Shown in pieces: positions 1 through 10,077 of a stretch of DNA of 27,223 nt. Numbering within the stretch: position 1 is the first letter of the stretch; each line of letters starts with the position of its first letter. The position numbers were made by a program, and so were the translations under genes. This DNA comes from Nymphaea colorata (lineage: Eukaryota; Streptophyta; Magnoliopsida; Nymphaeales; Nymphaeaceae), in assembly GCF_008831285.2 (NCBI RefSeq), contig NW_022205138.1, positions 1 to 27,223 on the forward strand, in the 5' to 3' direction. The notes below the pieces were generated by a model. It saw only the letters and a program-made list of their open reading frames with translations. It made no database searches and was not told the origin of the DNA.

Positions 1-1608
1 GGAGAACCTCGCACGCGAGGGCCGGCTTTCCCTGCGGAAGCTGCAAGTGTGGTCCTTCCACCCGACGTAGCTGCTGAAATGGCTGGCGATTGTGCTGTAG
101 GCAGTGGAGCCCTTCGAGGGCAGCCACATCCTCTCCATCCTCAACGCCTACAGGCCCAACGGAATGGCTGCAGTCGATGGCCTGCTGAACCGTCCTTCTC
201 TCGCATGCACTGCAACCACTTCTAAACTATATCCATCGGTGGACCTACCGCGGATAACTGCTCGATCCTTCAACTAATTCTTCATCTCCGAGAACCGGAA
301 AGTGTATGAGAGCGAGTAGTGGCAGGAAAGGTTCAAGCTAGTCGCCGAAAACGTGCCCAGCATCCTCGACAGCGAATCCGCACGCATGATCTTCAGCACG
401 GGCAAGGCCATCCACTTCCTCCTCAACAGGTGCAAGGTGCTCTACCAGGTCAAAACCCCCTTCCTAGATACCAACTGCCTATCGGATACGAACGCCCTCC
501 TCTCGGGACCCTTCCGCAACTGGCTGGCAGCCGTCCACGGCGAGGTGAGCCAAGCCCTCGTGGAGACCCTCTTCAACCAGTTCCATCTGAGATACCACCT
601 GCAATCAATCAAGAATTTCTTCTTAGCAGGAAAGGGGGATTTCATCAGCACCTCTATGACACCCTCAAGAAAAACTCTCCCAAAAAAAGCAGGAAATCAC
701 CGAACACTCACTCGACGGTTACATCTACGACGCAATCGGCAAGTGCTTCCCAGATTTCCAGCTGCCTGACGGCGGATCCTTCAGGAGCAACATAGCCGAT
801 CGGTTGCTAGCCAAGAAGATAGAGTTCGGAAGCGGGACTGAGGGATGGGACTGCTTCAACTTCCAATACTCTCTATAGCGGATCGAGCCATTGCAGGTCT
901 TCTTTTCGCCCGAAACTATGCTCGGCTACCAGAAGATTTCGCCTTCCTGTGGCGCGTGAACAGGTGGAGGAGAATCTGAAAGGATTGTGGGTGTTACAGT
1001 CCCGTGAGGAGGCGCTCCGGCTCAGAAAGACGCAAAGCAGAGAGTTGCAATCTTTGTTCCACCTAGCTTATCTCCTGCGGTCAGCCATGCTTCATTTCCT
1101 GAGCAGCCTCCACAGCTACCTCATGGTCACCCTCTAGACTGCATGGACCCGCTTTTCAGGCTAGGCAAGCACGGCTCGCACTCTCGACGACCTGCTGGCT
1201 CGCCACCGCTCCTTCCAGCAAGAGGCCCTCGAAATCGCCCTCTGCACACCCCGCGAGAAGAACCTGCAGATGGCCTTGGCCAACATCTTCTCGGTGATCG
1301 GCAATTTCAAGATAGTCTACATGCGTCTGCAGGAGAACTTCGACGAATATTACGAAAAACTGCGACTCTATGAGGACAGGCAAACCATGGCCCGGAGAGG
1401 AATAACGGTCTAATCTTTGGAGCTGCCCGAGATCAGTCTCGGCAAGGCGCAGAAGGACCTGAGGGAGTTGAAGGCTGTTTTCGACACGACTTTCCGCAAC
1501 CTTTTCATGCAGTTGCGTAAGGAGGGAGAGGGCAGGGTGAGTAGCCTAAGCGTGCTGGCGGCGAAACTGGACTTCAGCCAGTACTATACCAACCTCTACC
1601 TCGAGTGA
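1..1608 (+). CDS. Gamma-tubulin complex component, GCP3/Spc98-like (5' end missing)
   Basis: GCPs form the gamma-tubulin ring complex that nucleates microtubules at basal bodies and spindle poles. The reading starts inside the GRIP1 domain, at a stretch like 'WLAIVLxAVEPFEGSHIL'. It continues through RWTYRG-x-LLDPFN-x-FFI (about 235-285), where both x codons are TAA and the family has Glu. GCP3-type 'IPS(F/I)L...GKAIHFL' follows near 350-420. The GRIP2 part has the PL-x-VFFSPE-x-LGYQK motif (about 885-935), and the protein ends in the family's typical LAAKLDFSQYY with TGA at 1606-1608. About 535 residues are visible. Single-base frame breaks occur near 265, 660, 682-688 (A7 run), 930 and 960; the last two are in T and G runs. 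In-frame TAG codons (for example 1135-1137) fall where the family often has Glu. The family is secure; the GCP3 subtype is likely. Confidence 0.85.
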
Positions 1609-1925
1609 TGTCCATTCATATATCATTCATATCCAATATACCACCATCCATACCATTCTTATCCTCGTATCGTATCATCCTCATACCGAAAAACTGCAAA
1701 TGCTTCCCTACTCCTCCCAAATGAATGCAGACAATCAATAAACTTCATCGCAAGTTTCCCAGCCTTCCCTTCCATTTCAAAAAGAAAAGCCCTCCATTTT
1801 CAATTTGAATTTCTCGGCGTTATTAAGGCAGGAGGGTAAGTTTAATTTAAATTTAATTAATGTAATTCTTAGCGGGAAATTCCGGAGTGACCACAAGTGG
1901 GACAGCCAACGGCGAAGCCGGCGTG
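1609..1925. other. Intergenic/5' UTR stretch upstream of the kinase
   Basis: This 317-base AT-rich stretch holds the 3' flank of the GCP3-like gene, with an AATAAA-like hexamer near 1736, and the leader of the deoxynucleoside kinase gene. No protein-like reading was found. A possible 37-nt leader intron (1836-1872) is listed separately. Confidence 0.6.
1836..1872 (+). other. Candidate 37-nt intron in the kinase leader
   Basis: The segment begins GTAAGT, is strongly AT-rich and ends TTCTTAG, as expected for a ciliate intron. It lies upstream of the chosen ATG, so no protein frame tests it. It could instead be ordinary AT-rich leader. Confidence 0.4.
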
Positions 1926-2591
1926 ATGAACCCAGAACTGCCCAAGGCGGACTTCCACTTCACCATCGAGGGGAACATCGGCTGCGGCAAGTCGACGATC
2001 GTCGAGATCCTGCGCCAGAAGATGCCCGAGGCGCGCTGGATCGAAGAGCCCGTCAACGACTGGCAGAACCTGAGCGGCAAGAAGATCAACATGCTCGAGA
2101 AGTACTACATGGAGCCCAAACGCTGGGGATTCACCTTCCAAATCTACGCCATCTTCACCCGCGTCCAAAAACTCAGAGAAGCCAGCCAACGCCACCCCGA
2201 AAAGGTCAAGATCTCAGAGAGGAGCGTCCTCGCCGATAAGTACGTCTTCTCGGAGCTGATGAAGGACCTCGGATACATGAACGAGGCCGAACACGAGGTC
2301 TTCAAGTCCCTCTACAAAAGCTTCGAAACCATGGCCGAGGTCGAGAAGACCAAGATCATCTACCTGAAATGCACGCCCGAGAAGTGCCACCAGAGGACCA
2401 AGAGTCGCATGCGGCCCGAGGAGACTGAGATCTCGCTGGACTACCTGAAGCTCATCCACGAGAAGCACGAGAAGTGGTTCAAGTCATACGCCCAGGAGAA
2501 GGTGCTCGTGATCGATACCACCGAGGACTTCAAGGAGAGTCCCGAAAGGATCGCCGATTTTTTGGAGAAGATCAAGAGATTCATGGAATGA
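1926..2591 (+). CDS. Deoxynucleoside kinase (dCK/dGK/TK2 family)
   Basis: The enzyme phosphorylates deoxynucleosides with ATP in the nucleotide salvage pathway. The protein is 221 residues from the ATG at 1926. An in-frame GTG at 1887 gives a longer reading, but ATG is preferred because the fold begins right after it. Visible motifs are the P-loop GNIGCGKST (residues about 16-24), the E-E-P-V segment that binds substrate, the E-R-S motif in SERSVLADKYVF (counterpart of the family's DRS/ERS), and the Arg-rich LID segment RTKSRMRPEE followed by YLKLIHEKHEKWF. Length fits the family (about 210-260). The frame is unbroken and ends in TGA. Substrate preference cannot be told from this. It converges with the aminotransferase gene across an 85-base gap. 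Confidence 0.92.
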   Translation: MNPELPKADFHFTIEGNIGCGKSTIVEILRQKMPEARWIEEPVNDWQNLSGKKINMLEKYYMEPKRWGFTFQIYAIFTRVQKLREASQRHPEKVKISERSVLADKYVFSELMKDLGYMNEAEHEVFKSLYKSFETMAEVEKTKIIYLKCTPEKCHQRTKSRMRPEETEISLDYLKLIHEKHEKWFKSYAQEKVLVIDTTEDFKESPERIADFLEKIKRFME

Positions 2592-2676
2592 TGCTCCTCC
2601 CTTATCATGCTACTAACACCACTATCACTATCAAGGCAACCATTCCCGGCTAGTGTGATATGATGATGCTGAGAGA

Positions 2677-3969
2677 TCATTGGATTTCGAGGAGGGCGCT
2701 CTTGATGGCCTGAGCCAGGTACTTGGCGTTGCGCTTGTTGATGCCAGACATGCTGATCCTGCCGGACTTGAGCAAATACACGTGGTATTTGTCTGTCAGC
2801 AGTTGGCACGCACGCTAGCTTAGGCCGGTGAAGGAAAACATGCCGATTTGCTCAGTAATGTGGTTCCAAGTCCCTGGAGCGTTTATTCTCTATAATTCCG
2901 ACCGAAGCAGCGCTCTCATCTGCCTGATCCTCGCCGCCACCACATCCCGCAGCTCAGTCTCCCACTCCTTGAATAATTCCGGATTGTTGAGGATTCTCGC
3001 AGCCACGAGAGCTCCATACTTGCTGGGACTCGAGTAGATGGCTCGCACGATCACCCTACATCAGACATAGCTTACTTCAGTTGGGAGAGCACGCGTTCAG
3101 CTGTCTCTTTGGAGCTTAGCACCACGTGCAATCCGCCCACTCTCTCGCCGTAGAGTCCCATGTTCTTGGCGAAGGACTGCGCTGCGAATAGCTGGAAGCC
3201 CTGCTGGGTGAAGTACCTGACCGCCCACGCGTCCTTGGCGAAATCCCCAGTCGCGAAGCCTTGGTAGGCCGTGTCGAAGAAGGGAATCAGGCTGTTCTTC
3301 TTCATCACCTCCGCCACCCGCCTCCACTGCTCCTCCCCGAGGTCGAAACCGGTCGGATTGTGCGCGCTGGGGTGCAGCAGCACGTATGATCCGGGAATGG
3401 CGGCCTTTAGTCCCTATAGCATGGCCTCGAAGTCGATCCCTCGCAGTTTGGGGAATAGTAGGGGTATTCCAATACTTTCAAATGGTGCTTTTCGATGAGA
3501 GTGCGGTGGATGGCCCAGGTGGGGGACGAGATGTAGACCACTCTGGGCAGGTACTTGGCGATGAAGTCAAAGGCGATTCCCAGGGCGCCCGTCCCCGAGA
3601 TGCTCTGCAGTGAAGCGATGCGATGCTGCTTGACTGCCTGGGAGTCTGCTCCGAAGAGGAGGTTCCTGGCGCCGCTGACGAACTCGGGCAGTCCGTCCAT
3701 GTCGAGGTACTCCTGCATCGTAAGAAACTAACGTGGTTGGGCGATTTCAGCAACTATTACTCTACCTTCCTGACGACCGCAAAAACGTGGGGCTTCCCAT
3801 CGTCATCCCTGTATACTCCCTGTCCGAGGTTCACCTTCTCCTCGGACTGGTCGCGCTGGTAGGCCTAGCGGGTCCAGAAGATGGGATCCTTGGGGGCCTG
3901 CTCGACGTGGGAGAAGAGGTCCTGCGAGACAAGCTGCGACTCGAGCTGCAAGTGATGAAGGCGCTCCAT
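2677..3969 (-). CDS. Aspartate aminotransferase (class I, PLP-dependent)
   Basis: The enzyme interconverts aspartate/2-oxoglutarate and oxaloacetate/glutamate. After removal of two 20-nt introns the protein has about 417 residues, typical of eukaryotic AspAT. Motifs in order: [38 protein letters not shown], the PLP-lysine segment [35 protein letters not shown], and a C-terminus with [10 protein letters not shown]. Several in-frame TAG/TAA codons sit where family members have Glu, for example TAG at 3865-3867 (reverse strand). One frame break lies near 3470 (TTCCCC run). The start ATG at 3969 is followed by 'MERLHHLQ', which is not an obvious mitochondrial presequence, so a cytosolic form is plausible. 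Stop is TGA at 2677-2679. Confidence 0.9.
3056..3075 (-). other. 20-nt intron in aspartate aminotransferase
   Basis: The sense sequence GTAAGCTATGTCTGATGTAG is removed between CTGAA and GGTGATC. Splicing joins SQLK to [10 protein letters not shown], the family's conserved reading. Without splicing the frame is lost. Confidence 0.9.
3713..3732 (-). other. 20-nt intron in aspartate aminotransferase
   Basis: The sense sequence GTTAGTTTCTTACGATGCAG interrupts the conserved NHEYLxxxGLxEF motif. Removal joins SPNH directly to [11 protein letters not shown]. The donor is GTTAG and the acceptor CAG. Confidence 0.88.
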
Positions 3970-4295
3970 GATAATATATCTAGCTTTTATTTCGATCAGA
4001 AGCCCATATAACTCACCTACACTATCGGCCATAAATTCGCAAGCAAAGATTGGGAAGATAGAGAGGGCAGGATCAGCCAGAAACCAAGAGAAATGGAATA
4101 CACTTGAAGAACTAATTTAGGCTTATAGTATCCTACTCTCCAGAGGTTAACAATCGAAGCAAAGTCATCCACCCATGCTTCCCTCTCCAAATAACCGCAA
4201 GCTATCCGTTTCCACGCATAGGATAAATAAACCCGAAGGATGTTTATAATAGGCTAGTCTCAACGAATCATTATTCCTTTTCCCTCGTGGCTGCT
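3970..4295. other. Intergenic region between small TIM and aminotransferase genes
   Basis: This 326-base AT-rich stretch lies between two minus-strand genes, so it should carry the 3' flank of the small TIM gene and the promoter of the aminotransferase gene. TATA-like AT runs occur around 3970-4010 and 4120-4130. Nothing else was recognised. Confidence 0.5.
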
Positions 4296-4522
4296 TCAGG
4301 CTTGGGAGACGAGCACGGAGAGTTGCTTGGAGTGTGTGCTGAACCTCTGGAGTGCGTTCTGGTTGCGAACGATGGTCTGCGTGCATCTAAATGAAGGAAG
4401 CGGTACTGTTGGAGGCACTTGGCCTCGTCGGGAGAGAACTGCGGCCGGTGGAAGGCGAGGATGCAGCGGGTGGCGCACTCCTTGATGTGCATCTTGTCGA
4501 AACTGGTCTCGATGGACTGCAT
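4296..4522 (-). CDS. Small TIM chaperone (Tim8/9/10/13 family)
   Basis: Small TIM proteins escort hydrophobic precursors through the mitochondrial intermembrane space. After removal of a 20-nt intron the gene encodes 68 residues. It shows the defining twin CX3C motifs, CATRC and CLQQC, 15 residues apart; each pair forms a disulphide bridge in the folded chaperone. The second motif exists only in the spliced reading, because the intron splits the codon before its last cysteine. Length is slightly short for the family (about 80-100). The ATG at 4522 begins MQSIETSFDKMHIKEC; stop is TGA at 4296-4298. AT-rich TATATAATAA-like sequence lies just upstream. The family is well supported; the paralogue is not assigned. 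Confidence 0.87.
4387..4406 (-). other. 20-nt intron in the small TIM gene
   Basis: The sense sequence GTACCGCTTCCTTCATTTAG splits the second CX3C motif. Removal turns CLQQY... into CLQQC TQTIVRNQNAL and gives a TGA stop at the expected length. Confidence 0.9.
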
Positions 4523-4994
4523 GGCTTCAGAAATTATTATATACTCCCTTCTATCACTCGTATAAGACCCCCGCGAAGAAAGCCGATAGAAACCGACCGC
4601 CTCCCGCACAGAGATCAAACCCAGAAAAGATGGAAGGACGGGTGGAAGCGGATGGTGGGTTTGAGAATCGAAGGGAAAGGGGACTTTTGGGTGAGGATCG
4701 AATGGCGGATGATTTTTGAAACATAGTTATCAGTATCAGTTATCCATATACGCGAATGATGGGTGCGGAGGCGGTCGGATGGCCCTTGCGGTGATTTTCA
4801 GAAGTGAAGATCGGACATTCCAAAATTATCGTTATTTCATCATTTTCAGTTATACTCGCGAAGAATATTACTCTTCCATTCTCACACCCATGTTATCATC
4901 AAAATATACGCAATACCCCAGCATATTATCCTCTCCACCGATCATACACCCATACCCCATGGGCAACCATTACCATCTTTAGTGTTTTGTTATA
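4523..4994. promoter_or_regulatory. Divergent intergenic region, small TIM (-) and glycoprotein (+)
   Basis: These 472 bases separate two divergently read genes and so should hold both promoters. The stretch is much richer in A+T than the flanking coding DNA, with several TATA-like runs (for example near 4537-4552 and 4858-4870). No protein-like reading or repeat was seen. Its role is inferred from position only. Confidence 0.5.
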
Positions 4995-7900
4995 ATGCTA
5001 CCTATCCTGCGCTTCATAGCTGTCCTTTTTCTGCTGACGGGTGTGTCGAGCTTGGAGACGGTGCTAAACTTCAGCCTGCTGAACGAGGGCGAGACCATTT
5101 CCATCTTCCTGGCCAGCTACCTGAACGCCCCCAAGCAGGCCACCCTCGACAAGGTGCACTCCTCCAACATCGACGCCCTCTCCACCGAGCTCACCACCAA
5201 CCAGCCGCTCCTCAACGTCTCCGCCGTCCCCCTCAAGGTCGCCCTGCCCAACGGCACCGACTACCTCTTCAACAGCTCCGACGTCATGGAGAGCTGCAGC
5301 CTCTACAACCAGCCCAACAAGCTCTTCCTGATGCGCGGAAACGTCCTGCTGTCGGTGCGCTACCAGTTCTCCCCCAGCGACTCGCCCTACAGCGTGGCGG
5401 TGGCGGTGATAGAGGGACCGGTGGAGTGCACCGAGGTGAGCGTGATGGAGAATTATGGAAATTATTACGCGGTGGTCGGGTGCCTGCGCTCCGAGAACGT
5501 CTCCGCCCTCTACGCCTTCAGGTTCAACTCCACCGACCCCGGCACCGTCAACGGACTCATCCCCCTCAACGAGCTCAACATCACCCTCTCCAGCTGCCTC
5601 CGCCTCTAAACCTACGCCTTCCGGGAGTTTTCGCTCAACGTCAAGACCTACTACAACTCCATCCTCTACTACTGCGCGGAGGGGCGGCGCGCGGGCGAGC
5701 CCTCCAACCTCTACTTCCTCTCCATCGAGAGCCGCAAATCGGTCGACACCCTCGTGGCGGTGGAGCCCAGCTACTCCTTCCCGGGGCGGCTGCTGCGACA
5801 GTGCCTGGAGGGCAGCGAGTGGGTGGGGAAGTACGAGCAGGGCATCATCATCCTGCAGGGCGGAGCGCTCTACTACTACAAGTACGACCGGGCGAGCGAC
5901 GAGTCTATCTGCGACCCAGTGATGGACGTGGAGGGCGTGGTCTACGTGGACGGGGTGGAGGACCAGGAGATCCAGTACATCTACGTGATGTTCAACGACA
6001 AGATCATCATCAAGGAGAGCTACTCGCCCAACTTCCAAACCGTCCCCCTCCGCAGAGCCAACCTCACCCTCCACTCCTACGCCATCACCAGGAAACTGCT
6101 GGTCCTGCTCTTCCAAAACGCCACCCACCAGAACCTCGCAGTCTACGACCTCGTCCGCAACTACCCCACCGAGGTCGACCAGATGGTTTGGACGAGGGCC
6201 AAGAGCGAGCTGTCGGTGTATCCCGTGGGGAACTTCCTGTAGACTGGCAACTACTTCATCACTCTGGACCAGCTGGGCAGCCAGCTGCTGCTCAACTACT
6301 ACCAGGGCTACGTCTTCACCTTCTCAGTTAGAGACCCCGCCAGGGCCCTCCCCCACGTCACCGTCAACATCTCCAACCAGCAGAACGAAAATCTGGTCCT
6401 CGAGTGCCACATCCGCGACTTCAACGACTCCTCAGTCACGCAGGTCAGCGCCACCAGCTTCCCCAAGACCTACCGCGAGCTTCTCAGCGTCAACCTCAGC
6501 GACTACGTGGAGGGACCGCTGGGCAGGTTCTACAACTACCCCAACAACATCTCCGCCTTCCAGTACATCAACGAATACTCCGAAGTGGACCTGGCGGGGT
6601 TCGTGAAGATGGCGGGAAGGCCGCTGGCGATTTCCTTCAACAACTACCTCAACGCAGCGGTGATAAACTTCTACTATTCGGCCCTCGCCAAGACCTGCGA
6701 GCTGAGCTTCGCACCACGCACGCAGACAGTCTCCCTCTCCGACTGCAAGACCCTCACCCGCAAGAAAAGCCAGCTGGAAAACGCCAAGGAAATCGTGGTG
6801 CTCAGCGAAGACAAATACCTGCAGTACAACCAGTCCATCCTTGAGTATTGCGCCCTCTCCTCGAACAACGAGTTCGAGTGCATGGGAGTCGCAGTGCCCG
6901 GCATGGGCGGTTTCGAGCGAGTGCGTCTCGTGAGATACTTCTACTCCAAGAACACGGACGAGGTGATCTAGTTGCTGCTGCACAACCCGTCGTAGGTGCT
7001 CTTCTGCTGCCTGCAAAGGAACGTCTACTTCGGCTCCCAGTTCAACTTCACCCTCCACTACCACGCCACCAGCAACAACCTGCCCGACCTCGCCACCTGG
7101 CACCTCAAATCGCTGCTCTTCGACCCAGCCTACTCCCAGTACCTCGCCCTCCACCTCTACAACCAGTCCGCGCACAGGGTGGTCGTCTTCGATCGCCCCT
7201 TCTACGTCAAGAACAGCAGCAGCTTCATCGGACACGTCATGGAGAAGCTGGAGTTCTTGGAGCTGGAGGCCGTGTTCAGCGTGGGGAATTTGCTGGTCTG
7301 CGTGTCGCCGACCGTCGGAGGGTGGCTGCTGCAGGAGTACAAGATAACCAAGTACTACCGCGTGAGGGAAACCAGGAGGTACCCCCTGTACCACTTCACG
7401 GTTGCCAGGGGCGGCGACCACGCGCAGGACGGCGACTTCATTTACCTGTAGGCCCTCGAGGGGAAGCAAAGCGTCTACATCGTCTACAGTCCGCTGCGTT
7501 CCTCCTTCAGCCTGCTCTCTCACAAGTTCGCCAAAACCCGCTGCCGATCATCTTCGCGCAGCAGATCGGCGAGGTGACTGGCAACTCGATGGGCCTCAAC
7601 GGCGAGAAGCTGTTCGGAGTGGTGCCGCCCTCGCTCACCTTCAAGTTCCTCAACGCCGCCACCGAGGGGGCGCAGCTGGGCAAGTACGATTTCCAGGTGA
7701 GCGTGCTCGACAGCAGCAACATGATGAGTCTGCTCACCTACGAGTTCGAGTACAACCAGGGCGAGGAGGGAATCAAGTACGACGGCAGTCTGGATCTGCA
7801 GGTCCGCTTCGACGAGGCTACCGACTACCAGGAGTTCCACATCAACCCTGAAAAAGTGCATGGGCCCGTCAACGGCTACCAGCTGCAACTTCCCAACGAT

Positions 7901-9409
7901 AACTCCTGCAATTTCTTCTCGGTGGAGACCAGAGACGTCTTCACGAAGGAGGGCTGCCTTGCCTACACCAACCCCGCCCAGTACGGCATCCTCAGCGACT
8001 TCCTCGCTCTCTCCGTCAGCGCCATCAGCATGGAGCTCCTGGTGACCGACCAGGCCCTCAACTGCGTGGTCAACCGGCAGCTGTTCACCGGCGGCGGCAT
8101 CGAACTCAACGGACTGGCCAACTGCAAGTTCGAGAAGAGCCAGCAGGACATCCTGATGGTCTGCGACAACTCCACCTCGATTGGGAAATTGCTGTACAAC
8201 GTGACGGTGGGAGCAGGGGGCTCGGCTGCGTGGTGGGTCTCACCGGCATCAAGCTGCCCCGCTGGTTCAGCTATGGAGACTTCTCAGTGAAGCTGAGCGG
8301 AGGGTGGCTGGCGCTTGAAGTCCCCATCAGATACCGCCAGAACTGCATATACTACAAGACACTATCGTGGACAACACATCTCTGACAGCTACTCGCTGTT
8401 GGTGGGCAACACGCCCACCCAATCTAGTTCTAGACCAGAGACACCTCCATCTCGGCCGAGCTCTTCTTCATCCTCGAAAAGGGCATAGGGGTGTACAACC
8501 TCAGCGATTACGCAAAGTAAATCAGCCTGCCCTCTGGCTTCCCCAGTCCAACATCTCCAGCGTCATATCAGACAACGGCGCACTGGTCTACCTAAAATTC
8601 TTGAACCTCACCGCAAAACAAATGGAGAAATGAGCATCACAGTATAGTTGGGAACCGAACAGTCCACTTACGACTGGTGATTGATCTGATTGTGATAGAC
8701 AGCGGGATCGACGGCCAGACATTCTACAACAAGACCAACCTGAGAGTGGCATACCAGTACAAGCAGTACATGAGCTGCAAGAACAACCTGCAATCCAAGA
8801 GCCAAAACTACGGCAGTCTCATCATCAAGATCTGCAACTACGAGCCGCCCGACGAGCTGGTCTTCGCCAACTTCGTCTCCATCGCCAACGAACCACCGGC
8901 GCTCTCATCCAGTTCTACAACAGGTCCGGCGCCTCCTCCTACCCCTTCCGCATCGATACCATATACTCCAACTTCCTCTCCCACCACAGCTTCCTCATCA
9001 GGGAAAACACCCTCATCGTCGCCTCCCTCTTCAACCTCCTCTGCTACTACGCCCTCGCCAACACCCTCACCTGGCAGTTCCACTTCACCAAGCTAGCGCC
9101 GCCCGTCGACAACGACCGCAGAAGCGATAGACAGTGCGTGGGAAGACTGGTCATATCGAATTTGCAGTTTAGGAAGGAGCTGAATGTGGAAGTCACGTAT
9201 GATTACGATGAGGAGGAGCAGGACTACTGGACCAATGGAACCTATTACATACAAAGAGTACTGGTGTTGCTGCTACTGGGAATGCGGTTAGATTGCTGTG
9301 GAGGACTCGCTCTAAAAATACGATCAAATTGAGGAAACGCTTTTCGACCAGATTGCATACCAATCGCTTTGAAGTGATGGTCAAGATCAACAGCAAGAAA
9401 AGCAGCTGA
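4995..9409 (+). CDS. Very large secreted, N-glycosylated protein of unknown family
   Basis: The ATG at 4995 opens a clear signal peptide (MLPILRFIAVLFLLTGVSSLE). About 1,470 residues follow, rich in Tyr, Leu, Val and Asn, with many N-x-S/T sites (for example NFS, NVS, NGT, NSS, NIT). Short hydrophobic strands recur with the pattern 'LLxxYxxxxYxFxV', suggesting an all-beta, perhaps propeller-like fold; this is inference. No convincing transmembrane helix was found. TAG codons at 6240-6242, 6969-6971 and 7449-7451 read through in frame. Up to about 7540 the frame is nearly clean; breaks follow near 7545, 8215, 8365, 8425, 8550, 8640-8680 and 8895. The last 170 bases are open in more than one frame, and a 34-nt GT...TAG segment near 9258-9291 could be an intron, so the C-terminus and the end at 9409 are uncertain. 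It could be an adhesion or cell-surface protein. Confidence 0.75.
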
Positions 9410-9516
9410 TTTCATCTACTCTCAAAAGCATAAAAACATACATATTCATCATCCAATTGATCATTATTTTGCATCTTGAGACACATAAACATCATGGATC
9501 ATTGATTGTTACCGTA

Positions 9517-10010
9517 TCAATCCCTGACAAGATAGCCCAATTTGTATTTTTTTAGCAGGAATTCTCCATTTACCCAAGCATGGTATTTGTCTACATTATG
9601 GCAATTTTACTAAACAGGTCCACGCATTATATTCCGCATCCCTGCAGGATCAGCCGCCCTCCAGGATGGTACTTAATGTAGCTGGTCACGTCGTATACGG
9701 TTCCGTTGAGACTCAGCCAGGCGGATTGGACTGTCTTGTGCTGCGCCAGCTCAGAGGCTGAGATGGGTCTGAACTCATGCGTTTCCTGGACTTTCTAGCT
9801 CTCGCGGAAGAAGTTGTGCTGCGCCTTGCCCACCTTGCCCGCCTGGTTGACCAGCTCTCCTCCCTTATCCTCATCTCCATAGTTGTCGCGCTCATTCTAC
9901 AGTAAAAACAACCATACTCTGAATTCCGGCTTGGGATAGACGGGTTATGCAATCTTTGCCTCTGTCTCTTCGACGTTTTCCTTCTTCTTTTTACTAAAAC
10001 AGCTGAACAT
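9517..10010 (-). CDS. Cytochrome b5-domain protein
   Basis: Cytochrome b5 domains bind heme through two histidines and pass electrons to or from reductases and desaturases. After removal of introns of 20 and 21 nt the gene encodes 150 residues. The N-terminus is MFSCFSKKKK, then a charged linker. The heme domain reads ISASELAQHKTVQSAWLSLN, then GTVYDVTSYIKYHPGG (first heme ligand in HPGG), then DLFNKYHAWVNGEFLL (second ligand in YHAW). This arrangement resembles the b5 domain of the NCB5OR/CYB5R4 type, here standing alone without a reductase domain. In-frame TAA and TAG codons read as Glu. ATG at 10010, TGA at 9517-9519. The gene lies 67 bases after the membrane-protein gene, in the same direction. 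Confidence 0.88.
9591..9610 (-). other. 20-nt intron in the cytochrome b5 gene
   Basis: The sense sequence GTAAAATTGCCATAATGTAG lies just before the second heme-ligand motif. Removal joins DLF to NKYHAWVNGEFLL, restoring the cytochrome b5 consensus; the unspliced frame does not. Confidence 0.9.
9897..9917 (-). other. Probable 21-nt intron in the cytochrome b5 gene
   Basis: The segment starts GTATGG and ends CTGTAG in sense. It is 21 nt long and has no TGA, so it is also readable as VWLFLLE because TAG is a Glu codon. The hydrophobic patch would be odd inside a charged linker, so an intron is preferred, but the frame cannot decide. Confidence 0.6.
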
Positions 10011-10077
10011 TCTCAAATAATCGCAAATTATAACCCCCAAACTGCAAGCTCTTCTTATACAATGCGATAGAGAAAAA

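Noticed and set aside
5064-7523. Long antisense reading frames (5064-6128 and 6432-7523, minus)
   Set aside because: They lie opposite a strong plus-strand gene with a signal peptide and glycosylation sites; their Val/Glu/Gly-rich, repetitive translations are shadows of its GC-rich codons.
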